Shown here: in pieces, positions 13,050 through 26,189 of the stretch
How positions within the stretch are numbered: the first letter of the stretch is position 1
Layout: each line of letters opens with the position of its first letter
DNA from: Ceratothoa steindachneri
Lineage: Eukaryota; Arthropoda; Malacostraca; Isopoda; Cymothoidae
NCBI GenBank assembly: GCA_963969495.1
Contig: OZ018319.1
Span: forward strand, 200,916,736 to 200,980,735
Reading direction: 5' to 3'
Length of the DNA stretch: 64,000 nt
Made by a program: the position numbers and the translations under genes
The notes under the pieces: model-generated
What the model saw: only the letters and a program-made list of their open reading frames with translations
What the model was told of the DNA's origin: nothing
Database searches by the model: none

Positions 13050-14101
13050 AGGAAAAATTGCTCTGAAAATTATGAACCCCATAATTCGTCGAAGAGGCAT
13101 GGAGGCCTTGGAAGCCGCGTTGGAAGGACAAACAAAGCGATTTCAGACTTCCTCAACGTCAGCCGAAGGATGGTTTAAAATGTCAGAAAGAGGATAGAAG
13201 ATTCAGGATTCGACTACATCGCGACAGCAGAAAGGGAAACCCATGGTCGATGATCTGATGCCATCAGAAGGCCGGAATTCGTCATCTAAATCCAGGAGAT
13301 CATCAGCAATAATCCCAGGAAGTCAATGCCTGCCATTGCAATGAAAAAATGTGTAGAAGAAACACTCATTAGGTTAGTGTTCCATAAGCATCATCGCTAC
13401 TTTTCATATAAGATGTGGAAGAAACAATTTATGTCCATGGCGATGCAGAAAAAGCTACCTCTGCACAACAAGAAGCTGATCAGCAAATTGAAACACTTGT
13501 AGAGCCAGACATGCTGTGGTTCTTCTCTGATGAGAAGAATTTATGCCAAGACCAGAATATCAAATAACAGAACAAAAGGTGTCTCGCTGTCGCACCTAAA
13601 GACGTGCCCAGAGTAATGCAGATGAAATTTACAGCGACAATCATAGTCTTCGTTGTCTTCTGCAGTAAAGGCAACATCCTGCTACCCCAACTCTTCCTTG
13701 AGCTCCTCAGGTTGAGCACCGACAGCTGCCTCCATATTCTGAGCAAGGTGGTGAAGCCATGGATCGACCTGATATCTGCAGAGATGCCTTACGTGGGGTG
13801 GCAAGACTCTGCGTTCTGCCTCACCAGCCAGAAGGCCAAGGTTTTGCTGTCGAAGAATTTTCGATCACACAACACCTAAAATTTGGTTTCCCTACTGCCA
13901 TGACTGCAACACATGACTAATTTGTGTGGGCAGAGCGAAACGAGAGACGAACAAATCCAGCTGCGACACGAAGGCTAAGATTGCCATGGCCTTCAGGATC
14001 CTAAGTCGGGAGATAGTGACAAAGACCTGTGGCCGGTTCCGAAGTCGCCTGGAGGAGTTCATCGATATAACATGGCATGAAGACAAACTTAACAAAATTT
14101 G
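13050..14101 (+). pseudogene. mariner-like transposase, nearly full length, broken
   Basis: An N-terminal helix-turn-helix-like stretch (ISDFLNVSRRMV, then KRIEDSG) starts near 13,130. NNPRKSM follows near 13,310. The first catalytic Asp sits in FFSDEKN at 13,529-13,531. DVPRVMQMKF starts near 13,600, and the second Asp sits in YVGWQDSA at 13,805-13,807. The third Asp is in the block before VERETNK-like sequence, at 13,915. The two C-terminal aspartates lie about 36 residues apart, not the 34 of classical mariners. The first and second D share a frame, interrupted by a stop near 13,566; further frameshifts fall at the C-terminus. The end reads RFRSRLEEFID, a typical tail. A non-autonomous relic. 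Confidence 0.85.
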
Positions 14102-14173
14102 ACGAATATATCTAAAAAATTAATGGAGTTGTATTTTTTCTAAGACAATAATCATGCGAACGAATACCCTCCC

Positions 14174-14175
<2 letters not shown>

Positions 14176-14255
<80 letters not shown>
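14176..14255. repeat. (TA)n microsatellite
   Basis: An 80-bp TA run. It directly abuts the end of the minus-strand PLE pseudo-LTR. Confidence 0.98.
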
Positions 14256-14258
<3 letters not shown>

Positions 14259-14810
14259 TTGCTGCTGACCAGTCTAATCTTCAATTTCACGGTGAAGGTA
14301 AGGACACATAGGAGGCTGAGGTACATGTGATTTATTTATGGAACAAAGTTTCGGGTTTATCACCCATCTTCAGGTTCTAAAATCATAAATTAATCTAATA
14401 CAGTTAAAGAATATTAAAAATATTAAAAATAATAAGGTTAAGACTATGTAGGTCAATCAAAAATTAAAAAAAAACTCAGGAATTTAAAAGGCAAGAGAAT
14501 CAAATTATCAATCTAATATAACCACTATGGACACGAAAAAACAAACAAAAAAAACAAAGAAGTAAATAATTACAGTATAATATTGCATACCGATAACTCC
14601 AAAATTTAAAAGGCAAGAGAATCAAATTATCAATCTAATGAAACCACTATTGACACGAAAAAAAAGAAGCAAATACACAAAAATAAAAAATTACAGTATA
14701 ATATTGCTTACCGATGAAGTTCAGGAGAAATCACAAAGTGAAGAAATTATAAAGGATGTGGCTTAAAGAAGGATAGGAATTTGATTGGTTGGTTGTTAAA
14801 TAAGAGAAGG
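14256..14810 (-). repeat. Penelope-like element pseudo-LTR, 3' copy
   Basis: This repeats 17,251-18,083 in direct orientation: GAGTTGCTGCTGACCAGTC at one end and GGATAGGAATTTGATTGG at the other. It contains two units of a ~121-bp internal repeat starting near 14,472 and 14,596. On the minus strand it encodes the same first ~24 residues (MYLSLLCVLTFT) as the element's N-terminal frame. The copy is cut off at the (TA)n tract. Confidence 0.9.
14343..14376 (-). ncRNA. hammerhead-like motif in the PLE pseudo-LTR (candidate)
   Basis: On the minus strand CCTGAAGATGGG, a short loop, then CCCGAAACTTTG. GGG/CCC can pair as stem II, with GAAA following. PLE pseudo-LTRs are known to carry hammerhead ribozymes; here the core reads CTGAAGATG rather than CTGATGA, so activity is doubtful. 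Confidence 0.4.
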
Positions 14811-14965
14811 TTGGTTGGTTGTTGAATGAGGTAATTAAAATTAAGTAATAAGAAGGGGAACAACGGTATTATCTATGTTGAGTGTAGGAGATTTTGTACG
14901 TATTAGTAGGGATTCCAAAATTCTTAGACTATATTCATTGTTATTGTGAAGTTATCTATGTAACA

Positions 14966-17323
14966 TTATATCCTGCATTGTATAATATGATTTCTAATTA
15001 CAGAAGCTTCCTTCTTAGACAAATTTTTTCCAGTGCGATGGCTTATTCTCATGTGAGAACAAAACCTATCTTTCAATGAGCGAACCCTACTACCAATATT
15101 GGTTCCTTGCAAACAACAAGGACAAGTAAAAGCATAAACAACAAGGCTGCTCATTTCTAGAGGAGGTTTGTCTTTTGACGAGAAGAAACTTCCTATGGAA
15201 AGTGGGTTGAAAAAAGTAATTTTGAAGTTGGTATGAAAGAAATATTTTTTGAGTAATTTGTTCCATTTTCTAGTGAATAATTTATTGTAAGTTCCCATTT
15301 CAGGTACTACGAATTTTTTTTCATTTTTGGGAACATTATATGAGAGAAAGGATGGAGAGGAAATTTTGGTGAGAAAATTATTGATTAGCTTGTCAACCAA
15401 AGGTGGGAGGTAACAATTATTTTTAAAATAAGACTTTAGAGTCTGGAATTCATTGTGCATTAGGGAATAATTGGAGGAGAGATGGTAACCTCTATATATT
15501 AGAGATTTAATTGCAGTGAGTTTGTGTGACAAGTCACAATGGCTAAAAAAATTGATTCCTAGGCCACTGAAGGTAGGCTTTTTGTATATTGAGGTATTTA
15601 GTTTGTCGGTATTTTCTATAATGACGTCTAGAAATGGAAGTTGATAGTTAATGTCTAATTCAATTGCATATTTAATGTTGAGATGATAAGAGTTTATAAA
15701 ATTAAAAAAATGGTGGGCATGTTCTATATTATCAAAAATAGCAAAGGAGTCGTCCACATACCTAAGATAAAACATGGGTTTGAAATCTAAAGGTCAATGT
15801 TTCATAAAGTTATTTTCAAGATGAATCATGAAAATATTAGCTGCCATTGGAGCTATTGGTGAACCCACTCCTACTCCATCTATCTGTTGGTAAACCTTGT
15901 TATTAAATAAAAAATAATTCTCATTAAAAATCATTTCTAAAATATTCTTGACATTTTGACGAGAGAAATTGTGAAAGGTGCCTGTTTTGTTAAAAATTAT
16001 ATTTAAAATAATATCAATCGTTTCATTAACATAAACATTTGTAAATAGTGAGGATACATCGTAACTGACTAAAACTTTTGAGGGTGCAAAATTGTTTGAC
16101 AATAACTCATTAACAAAAAAATAGCTGTTTTTTATGGTGTATTGACCTATGGCTAACCCAGAGAGCAATTTAGCAACATATTTAGAAAGGTTAAAAGTTG
16201 CGAGAGAATAGGAAGCCAAATTGGTCGGAGAGGAACATTAGCTTTGTGTACCTTGGGGAGGCATTATAATAAGCCTAGCCCAGAACCACTAGAATGTAGA
16301 GCACCATAGGTTTGCTGGTCTATAACTTTAGTAGATTTTAGATTTAACAAAACTCTGTTAACTTTATCTTCTAGTTTTAGAGATATTTTTGTAGGTGTTT
16401 CTGACAGCAGTTTAAATTTTGTAGTGTCGGCAAGAATGGATTCCATTTTGTGTACATAGTCAGTTCGATTTAATAGAACAACTCCATTGCCTTTATCAGG
16501 TTTGGTAATGACAATATCTGGATTATTAGATAGGGAACTTAGCGTTTTAATATCACTGTTTCTGAACATGAGAGAAAATCTTTTCAATTTCTTCAGTTTG
16601 TGATAAAATTCGTGTGGCACTTCTGAGAAGTCAGATTTGAATCTACTAAAGTTTATGGGTAATTTGCGAATGTCGTGTAAGAACTTTTCAAACTATAAAT
16701 AGTAGGAAGGATATTTGATTTTTAAGTTAGGCAGTTTAAATTGGAAACCCAAAGACGATAGAAACTCTTTTCGTGGAGACAGGCGATAGCTAGATAGATT
16801 TTTTACATTATTACCATTGGAGAAAGGATCAGGCTTTCCAAGGCCTAATTTGTGGAGTTTTTTTGTTATGAATTCTAGATACTTGTTGAGAATACCTTGA
16901 AATATCATGGTAATTTATGATAAGAAAGCATATAAAATCAAAAAATGAAAAATGAGTGCGTAAATTAAATTTAGAGCGTTCGAAATCAACCAATAGGCGC
17001 TTGTATGACTGAACTTTAAATTCAATTTCATGGTTTAACAAATAATCCAGAGAAGATATATAAAATTCGGAATGATATAGGGATTTCCGATAAAGCTTGA
17101 AATAAACAAAATTGGGATACACATTACCATTGCGACAAATCTCTAGGAAAGTACAGTCAAGAGAAGGTTTCCTAAGTTTTCTCGATAGCCTAAAAAAAGT
17201 TTGGTAGTACTTTAATCCTTCAGGTACATATTTCTTGTAAATATAGTCATATGAGTTGCTGTTGACCAGTCTAATCTTCAATTTTACGGTGAAGGTAAGA
17301 ACACATAGGAGGCTGAGGTACAT
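14966..17323 (-). pseudogene. Penelope-like retroelement polyprotein: N-terminal domain, RT, GIY-YIG endonuclease
   Basis: The best-preserved element here, reading right to left in five open pieces: 17,323-16,829 (164 codons), 16,908-16,693, 16,620-16,264, 16,219-15,794 and 15,775-14,966 (269 codons). Visible motifs in order are KPDKGNGVVLLNRTDYV (PLE RT entry), then VSYDVSSLFTNV (RT motif A), then GVGVGSPIAPMAANIF (motif B), then LRYVDDSFAIF (motif C, YVDD). The last piece ends in a GIY-YIG-like domain: VVYAFTCPCC, GTNIGSRVRSLKDRFCSHM and ISHRTG. YIG reads NIG, so the nuclease motif is degraded. PLEs use RT plus GIY-YIG nuclease to copy themselves into new sites. Four or five frameshifts or stops inactivate this copy. 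Direct pseudo-LTRs flank it. Confidence 0.93.
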
Positions 17324-18083
17324 GTGATTTAAAAATATTAAAAATAATCAGGTTAAGACTATGTAGGTAAATCAAAAATTAAAAAATAACTCAGGAATTT
17401 AAAAGGCAAGAGAATCAAATTATTAATCTAATATAACCACTATGGACACGAAAAAACAAACAAAAAAAACACAAAAGTAAATAATTACAGTATAATATTG
17501 CTTATCGATAACTCAGGAATTTAAAAGGCAAGAGAATCAAATTATTAATCTAATGTAATCACTATTGACACGAAAAAACAAACAAAAAAACACAAAAGTA
17601 AATAATTACAGTATAATATTGCTTACCGATAACTCAGGAATTTAAAAGGCAAGAGAATCAAATTATTAATCTAATGTAATCACTATTGACACGAAAAAAC
17701 AAACAAAAAAAACACAAAAGTAAATAATTACAGTATAATATTGCTTACCGATAACTCAGGAATTTAAAAAGCAAGAGAATCAAATTATTAATCTAATGTA
17801 ATCACTATTGACACGAAAAAACAAACAAAAAAAAACACAAAAGTAAATAATTACAGTATAATATTGCTTACCGATAACTCAGGAATTTAAAAGGCAAGAG
17901 AATCAAGGTATGAATCTAATGTATCCACTATTGACACGAAAAAAAGAAGCAAAAACACAAAAGTAAAAAATTACAGTATAATATTGCTTACCGATGAAGT
18001 TCAAGAGAAATCACAAAGTGAAGAAATTATAAAGGATGTGGCTTAAAGAAGGATAGGAATTTGATTGGCTGGTTGTTAAATAA
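17251..18083 (-). repeat. Penelope-like element pseudo-LTR, 5' copy, with five 121-bp internal repeats
   Basis: Matches 14,256-14,810 but holds five units of the internal ~121-bp repeat (starting near 17,388, 17,511, 17,632, 17,753 and 17,875) against two in the other copy. Each unit runs from AACTCAGGAATTTAAAAGGC to a TATAATATTGCTTACCGAT-like end. Confidence 0.92.
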
Positions 18084-18650
18084 GATAATATTATTTTTTC
18101 TTAAGGGTTGGTCCAGCGTTTATACTAACTGGTCATCTTCAGGCTCTAGATGTGATTGACAACTAAAAATACAAAACAATTCTAAACGTGTTAGGAATTA
18201 ACCTTAGGAGAAAAGTCATAATGAATTTTTTCCATTCTCACCACAATTCGGTAGATGCCATTTGTTCACTCCGTTCTTGAAAATCTCCAACTAAATCTCG
18301 TTAATTCGTAGATCTTGAGGGCATAAAATCAACTTAAGGTCAATTGGTCCCATATTTCGAAATGTTGCTTCTCGAGTCAGTTCGTTTTCACTCTTGTTCT
18401 GGTACTCATACTACTAAATTGGTAGGAGACTATTTTTAAAGTTGGATGCGTCCAGTGTGTTTTGTTGTTAGATATGGTACTGTACACGTTGTAGGTTTCC
18501 TCTTGAAAAGGAAATTTGCGAAATGTCATTCTACATATCTTTGATGTTTTACTAAGGGAATCGTGGCGTATTTCGGCCCTTCTTTGTCTTATGATGTCCA
18601 AACTTCTGCTTCTCATCAAGCGCTGACGGCCACATGCTGCCAAACATAGT
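18084..18650 (-). mobile_element. second Penelope-like element end, fragment
   Basis: On the minus strand GAGCCTGAAGATGACCAGTT (near 18,155) is followed by AAACGCTGGACCAACCC. This is the 'CTGAAGATGACCAGT ... AAACG' arrangement found in many PLE ends. Upstream on the same strand is an 88-codon frame (18,643-18,377) rich in Arg/Ser. It could be the tail of a PLE endonuclease, but I cannot prove it. It abuts the intact pseudo-LTR in the same orientation, so one PLE may have inserted beside another. Confidence 0.5.
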
Positions 18651-21600
18651 CACGATTCCAACTGTGGGTGTTACATTACTGAAACTGACTTTGTGATGGG
18701 AATGGTGTATTTGTACTGGTATGATAAAAATCTTAGCAATCTACTAGCAGTATTTTTGTATGATGGGAAAATCGATTTTTGTGCAATACTGATGGTTGCA
18801 ACAAATTCTTTGGTTTCTTAGCAAATGAAGCAATTAGGTCATTTTCCTCCACACCCATCTGCTTCTTTTTATGCCCCTCTGTTCTCTCAATACATTCTAT
18901 TTGGCCTGGTATACCATTCTATCCGCTAGTTTTCCATCTTAACTTCAGGCTATCAACAAATCATCTTTTCTCCATCTTTATAGCAACACCTTTTCTTCCA
19001 CTTTATATTTCCTCTCTCTTGGGATTATAACTCTCACCACGAAAATTATTGCGTTTGGATAAATTACTCCCCCCCCCTATAAAAAACATAATTTTGGCTA
19101 TGCGTTACGTTACCAAATTTCATTCGAAATTCTATTTATTTCCGGTTGTATTTTCTTTTTAACCCCAAAAGTGCGATTTAGCATCAATTTGATTGAAACT
19201 TGTGTATCTCAAAAGTGATTCAGCACAAAATGCGCATCAACAAATCCTGCCAAAATATTCTGTGAATAAGCGGCCAATTACACATAAATATTTAATTTGA
19301 AGCTATTTAAAATTTCAATATTATTATTCCTACTACTATACATTTCATTCATAGAGTAACCAGTAATGGTTGAGGAGGTCTACGCTCGAGTCTCACTAGT
19401 CCCGGTCCCGGGACGAGAGGGGTCGCTACCGCTTGTGCCTTTTACTCGGGACTGGTTCGTACACACCGTTTTGCGGACTATACAACTTTTTGGAGGAGGC
19501 TGGCCTCCTTCACTTTATTTGACTGTTTTTTGTGGGTTGCGTGCTCCTGCGCCAGGGGGAGGCGGGCCTACCTCCGAGGCTGGAGCGCGCTTCCTTTTGT
19601 TACCTCTTTGCTTTGTTTTTGTTTTTAGCCTATGATCTTTTTATCCTTGTTATTTATTATTTACTTGTTATTTGTTTTGTTTTTTAATATAACCTACTTG
19701 CAGGCTGTAGTGAGTACATCAACTGATGGCCAAGTAGGCAGTCACCGGATGTGCTCCTTATAAAAATTATCGAGTCTTAATTCGAATATCAAGGATCTCT
19801 GTTCACCACTCTTCATCACTACACTACCTCACCCTTCCTACTCCAGTCACACACTTAAAGTGACGTTAAATTTCTGTGCCCTGCAATTTATTTACTGAGA
19901 GAAAAGGCTGCAAAAGTCTCTAGTTCTTCTGGGCTCACCTGTCTGGACAAGTTAATTCAAAGGACTCTTGACTATAGCGTCTTGTCTATCAGACGCATTC
20001 TCCCTCAGCCAAAGTTAATTTCTAGTTACCATTTCAAGATACTAAATGGCAGATTTATTAGGATTTCATTCGATTCATGTGACTGAACGTGCTAGAAAGT
20101 TAGTTCCTGACACTTATCTGATGTATAATTAATCTAACCACTCACAAATTAAATATCTATGGTATATTGATATTACTTTTTTCCTCAAGAATTACAAATA
20201 TGATTATCTGGCAATTATTTTTTGCTTAGATTTGCTTGGTTCATTTGAACTCGGACTTCAAGGCTTAGGCTTAATGAATTCCATATTCACACATATAAAC
20301 ACACAAACTAAATAATGACTAATAGAAATTATTCCTTTCAATCAATTCTAGTTCTGTTATTCAAAATTATTCATTCAACAAACAAAGATTTAGTAACCTA
20401 TATCAATCTATTTTATCTATGAAGAATAAGAATGCATAGGATTAAGATTTTATTAATTTGTTGATTTTGTCGAAGGTAACAAATATAATTTATGTAATGT
20501 AGAACATTTTCTCACAACATTTTTCGACTTGAATATATAAGTATCTTTCTTTGGCAAAGAGAAAGATGTTTCTACTTTCTTTTTTTCTATTTAACCTTTC
20601 ATATTTCAATCAGTTTCAGGAAATAACCGGCAGGTCATGGGAACATTTAGCATACATCATCGTTAATGAATAGGGTAGCTACGAATGACTCTCCCACCCT
20701 TCAGCTTCCTCTTTCTCGTAAGGCTAGGAGTTTACTCCGAATCTTCTCTTTCATTTCAGGGCTTTTGTGAGGAGTTAGCCACATTTGACGTAAAGCGATT
20801 TTAATTGCACCACTCAATACAAGATATCTCACCCAAACCGAAATTCACTAGGCAAAAGCTAAAATCCCAAGCAGGCAATAAAATTATTATGTGTTAAAAT
20901 AGGAACGTTGAAATAAAAAGCAATAATTTTCAGTCCTTGCTTGGTAAATGCCTTGTCACCGCATCTTCATCCTCAACACACATCCATTGGCTTTTCAAAT
21001 AAAATCATGTTCGACACATGAACTTTCTACCCTCTTCTACTCCACCCAATCGCACTTAGCGACTCCTTGCCTCATACTCCGTCAGCTCCTTCTCACTGCG
21101 TCTCATCTCTGTAACTCTCTTTCCGGCAAGAAGATTCAAATTCTTCAAATACGCTTCGGAATTTTGTGTTTCATCTCTCTCACACTGCTTTAAGTTATTT
21201 CTTGCTAATAAATAGATTGCAAATGCCTAATTCAATGAAAATAATTAATTAATGTATGGCTATAAAAAAAATCCATGAGAATAAAAATTATGATATGAAA
21301 ACTTGAACATGTTTCGTCCTGCTTGAAGGTCATATCAGAAAGGATTCCTTTTCTAATTATTAGTATTATTATTATTATCTGAACTGAGCCTCTAAAACTA
21401 ACGACCCGCCATCCTGAACATTAATTAACACATGCATTATCTCTCCAAGCAGGTAACAGGTGTCCTAAAGAGATGGTATGACAGGAAGAGGAGGGTGGGG
21501 GGGTCTAAATTGGCGGGGATTTAGGCTCATTTTACTATCAAGAGGGACATTAAACATTTTGCTTTTATTTTTTTTACATTTTTGTCAGAAAAGATGGATG

Positions 21601-22349
21601 TGCTATGCCATACTCCTGCACGATGCGAGAGATGGATGGGTGTAATTAGGTAGGATGGATGAGCAAGGAATGGGCAAAACATAGCCTGCGTGTGCTGGTG
21701 AGCTGGAAGACATGGTAGCAGTTATGTCTCCTTATAGGTTCACTAGAGGATGCAGCATGTATTTAAAAGATATTAACTAGAAAGCCAAATATATTTCAAT
21801 AAATTTGGCCCGTGTGTTTACATACAAAGGTTGATCAATAAAATGACCTTCATTCAGCCTTTACGGTAGCCTCGGAATTGACTATGCCCCGATCAGGTGA
21901 GACTCATTTACGTTGGCATGAAAATCCCCGATATATGGCTACCTTCAACAACCCCTTGCTAATGGGTATCAACGACGGCCAGAGTCGAACTAGTCCAAGA
22001 GAGATAGGATGGCACATGTTAGGGGCCACATGATCGTGAAAAGTCTCGACCAGTGAGTCCTGACTGGTCTTTGATGATGTACTTTACCACCTGAATGAAC
22101 TTGACCGTCCGGCGACGTTAGACTAATGAGAAGGATTGTTTCTCTTGGTTAAGGATGTCAGGTTCCCATCAGAACTCAGTAGATCTTTTTGCCCGAAAAC
22201 ACAGATACCGGGCTTTGCAAAAGTTTTGTTACACTCGGGTTTTTTATATTTCCAGAGGTTTATCTGTATGATAGAAAAAGTTCCGTCAAACAAACTTAAA
22301 GTTCTACTTTTCCAGAACGTGCCATTAAAACGTTTTTTTTTCCATTGTG
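18651..22349. other. about 3.7 kb with no recognised gene
   Basis: AT-rich DNA. A GC-richer block at 19,366-19,740 has an 89-codon frame and is followed by T-rich sequence. It shows weak but alignable similarity to 41,150-41,460. The rest, including 19,750-22,340, shows no motifs I can name. A short (ATT)n is near 21,360. Confidence 0.4.
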
Positions 22350-23340
22350 TACAGGTGTGTCGAGATGGGAGTGATAAGAATCGAGATCTATGCTATCCCG
22401 CGCTCGGGCCACAAGTCGGAAATCGCCAAGCGGCTCAACGTCAGTTGGATGACCGTCCACAGAGTCGCGGAGAGGCTCAAGAACAGGAAAGACCTTAAAA
22501 ATTGACCTCTTTCATGCACACCTCAAATTTTCAACCGTTTGTTTGTGAAAAGGGCCTTCGAATGTGCTCCAAAGTTCAAAATGACTGCGCTCGAGAGGAA
22601 GAGCTTCTCAGTAGCCATGGTGACCAGGGCATCAGGGAGGAAGGCGGCAAGAGCTTGATGTGCGTGTAAAGGTCTCTGTCCAGCGCTTTTATGCAATAAC
22701 AATGTCGGGTTCGCTGTCGTCGCCACCTCAACGACTTGAAGTCATGGAAATCAAATTCTCATTTTTTTTATGAAAAATCCTTCACGGTCGATCCGGTCAT
22801 CAACAAGCAGAACAACTCTGTGGTATTCTTCACCAGGACGTTTTTGAGGTTCGCTACGTGTTCACGACAAAGCACACGGCTTCCGTGAAAATGCTTGGCG
22901 TCATGGCTGCGAATAGCGTGAAGATCCTACGGGTGTGGTTCGCGGCCGGTTATAGGATCATTGCATCCGATTATTAGGACATCTTGGCCACAAGAGTCCT
23001 GCGCTGTGTGAGAAAGATAACGTAGAAGGCGGGCTACGTTTTCAGCACGACGGTGCCGCGGCCTAAACTCCCAAGACCGTGCAAGAGAGGTTGGGGTTGA
23101 ACATGAACTTCTGGTCAAAGGATCTTTGGCCGCCGCAGTCGCCCAATCTCAATCCGCTCGACTAAAGGGTGTTTGCATGGGAAGGGCCAGGCCTACAAGT
23201 TCCGCCCAGCAACGTTGACGTGCTGAAATTCTCCTTTAACTGCCTTTTGGCCAGCATGAAGTAGGAATTCGTCTGCAACGTGTGCGCAGCCTTCAGGTCT
23301 CGCCGCTGAGAGCGGATTATTACAATTAAAACATATATAT
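22350..23340 (+). pseudogene. mariner-like transposase, second copy, heavily decayed
   Basis: IAKRLNVSWMTVHRVAERLK (22,420-22,480) is the N-terminal helix-turn-helix. FTVDPVINKQNNSVVFFT (about 22,785-22,840) matches the block after the first catalytic residue, where the expected Asp reads Tyr. The second Asp is in a QHDGAA block at 23,049-23,051, and the third, in LNPLD, is at 23,160-23,162, with 36 residues between. KDLWPPQSPNLNPLD is plainly visible. Many stops and frameshifts occur in between. The block AKTVQEWLG-like to NFWSKDLW resembles the copies at 13 kb and 62 kb, so the three belong to related families. Confidence 0.85.
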
Positions 23341-25155
23341 ATATGTTAAAGTAATAAAAACCAGTCAAACTACATCAAAACTATCATTGCATTCTTTGTT
23401 AAGATTGTCGTGACGAGTGTAACAAGACTTTTGAAATATCCTGTACTCCCTCTCTCTCTATCTATATCTCTCTGTAATCTCTCTTCTCTCTTTTGCACAT
23501 ATGTCCATTGCCTCGTCATAAGCCACCAGTTTCCAGTCAATAAGCCATAAATCCAGGACGAGTCATTTTCCTCACGAATAAAAGAAGGGAAGATTTGTCC
23601 GAAATCTTCCGCCATCAAGGATTTGTCACGTTTTTCACTTCAAGAACCAATTGAATTAAATCAATAGAGGAGGAAGAGGGGGTATAAGAGATCTTTCTTC
23701 CCCGTCTTTTATTCTTTCTCTTGAGTCGCATTTTATTAACTCATTTTCTTCTTTCCTTTTCCGATGTGAGCCTCACCTATCTAATACCTCCTCATAGCTT
23801 ATCGCAAAATAATTTAAGGGGTCTATACCTAGTGTAACATTCCCTCTCTCCTCTAGTGTGTATGTGTGTGTGTTTGTGTGTTGACTTAATACTTTTATTT
23901 TAATGGCTCCTGCACCCTTTGGGATTCCCTATCCTTCTGCTCGCTGATGATGGACGATGAATTTAAAAAGTTTATTGCTAGGAGGAGCTTTAGTTCATTT
24001 GCCACCACGCCATTTCTTTCTTTTGCACACTTACACCCTCACACACGTTCACGATACTTCTCTAAATCATCTCAAGGTTCTGAACTCGATGTTGAGTTGA
24101 GTGAAAGGGATTTAAGCGCTGTAGGTTAGAAACTTTTTATCTTGAGACTGGTTTTGATAGTTTCTGTCTTTGAGTCTTCATTCTGGACAGAAGGTGGGAT
24201 CTATAATCCCTCGAAACCAGTTTGGGAATAATAAGCATGAACCGAATTTCCCTCACCTTCCTTCAGTATTTTAAACTTTAGATCAGAATCAGGTCTGGTT
24301 GATGGCATGGCGCCCATGAGGTAGTAGAGTTATTTGGTTAAAGATTGCTAACCTGGAGGAGTATTTTTAACTTACCAATCTTCCCTTCGCTCGCAGTAGT
24401 AGTACTAATACTTTTATGTCGTTGATAGCCCCTCATTTTTAGAATTAATATTATAATATATATATTATTATTATCGCCAGTCGCTTTTGTAATTCTTTGT
24501 TGTTTTTTCTTTGTCTTTGTGATTCATCCTAGACTTAAATTTGACAAAAGAGAAAGTACTAGAAAGTATACACGTTAGCGAAACACTTGGTAACAGCAAT
24601 CACCAAATAATTCGATTCCATATTGCTAAAAATGCTTACGAAAGCTCTTAACACGAACCAGATTTAAAGTTTTCCAATTTTTACCCTTTATGGGGTCACT
24701 TAAAAAAAAAATTAGAACTGTTGAAAACGCTAAAGAAATTAAAAATTTTCAGCGCTTATTTTTCCTATAAATGATTAAATATGTAGTGTTTGGTCAACCT
24801 AGATTACTAATCGATCAAAACAGGTGCACTGAGTAATTAGTAAAATTAAAAAGTGCTTTTAGAAACTTAACTGACTGTATAAAATTTCCCAAAAAAAAAT
24901 CGTGTCGAGAATCGAGACCAATACATTTATTCCCGTCGCCTTGCCAATTAAAAAATAAAACAATATGTAAATATATAATCGTAATCCAATTAAAGAAGAC
25001 TGCATTAAGCCCTTTAAGGAGGTCAGGGGTGTCCTTAATAACGTGCCAGACCACATGATAAAGACATTATATGAATATTTTTCATATGCTTTACCTTCGA
25101 AGATATACTGTAAATATATTACTTGCAAGACAAGGCGTATGAAATTTTACCGAAA
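23341..25155. other. no gene recognised
   Basis: AT-rich DNA with a short TCTCTCTATC tract near 23,450 and GT repeats near 23,865. TTTTGAAATATCCTGTA near 23,431-23,447 could be the right terminus of the preceding mariner relic. I found no matching left terminus. Confidence 0.35.
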
Positions 25156-25607
25156 GCATAACCGAAAATGAAATTGGCTTTTATATTCATGAAATGAAAA
25201 TTTACAAATTCCCGGGTCCCGATAAAACCTAGTCAATCCACCTTAAACCAATTAGGAGGCGATCTGTTTAAACATATTATTTTTTACAAAGTTCAAAGTC
25301 TTTTAGCGCAACAAATTAGAAAAAAACGCATATAGAATTATAGATTTCTTGCCCATCTCTGTTTTTTTAGTCCTTTGGTAAGTTAGTTTATTTTTTCGTG
25401 AAATGCGCACAACGTTTGACTAAGATACAGCTGTTGATGTTGTTTATGTCGATTTTAAAAAGGCTTTTGACATCGTTCCACATGGAAGATCTTAATAAAG
25501 CTAAAAGTGGCGAGCATTAGGGTAGCGTACTAAAATGGATAGCTCATCATGGCCATTGGTTATTAGCGGCATTCCTCAAAGATTAATTAGTTTTTGAATC
25601 CTTGCTT

Positions 25608-25612
<5 letters not shown>
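25156..25612 (+). pseudogene. CR1-like LINE RT, 5' part (motifs before the insertion)
   Basis: NENEIGFYIHEMK and FPGPDKT near 25,160-25,225 match the 'KSPGPDGI' start of CR1-type RTs. DVVYVDFKKAFDIVPHGR at about 25,434-25,490 is RT motif A, with its catalytic Asp. Stops follow, then VLKWIAHHGHW and SGIPQR near 25,565 (the 'SGVPQGS' motif B). The frame then enters a (TA)n tract and an inverted-repeat insertion. The matching downstream half of the RT resumes at about 26,190. Confidence 0.8.
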
Positions 25613-26169
<557 letters not shown>

Positions 26170-26189
26170 GAATTTGACAGGAGATAATA

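Noticed and set aside
14120..14326. Open frames running through (TA)n tracts (also 4,193-4,393, 25,937-26,215, 33,655-33,954, 35,815-36,027)
   Set aside because: They consist of Ile-Tyr repeats, because TA repeats have no stop in that frame. They are not genes.
23428..23447. TTTTGAAATATCCTGTA as a mariner terminal repeat
   Set aside because: No inverted partner was found upstream of 22,350, so the end cannot be assigned.
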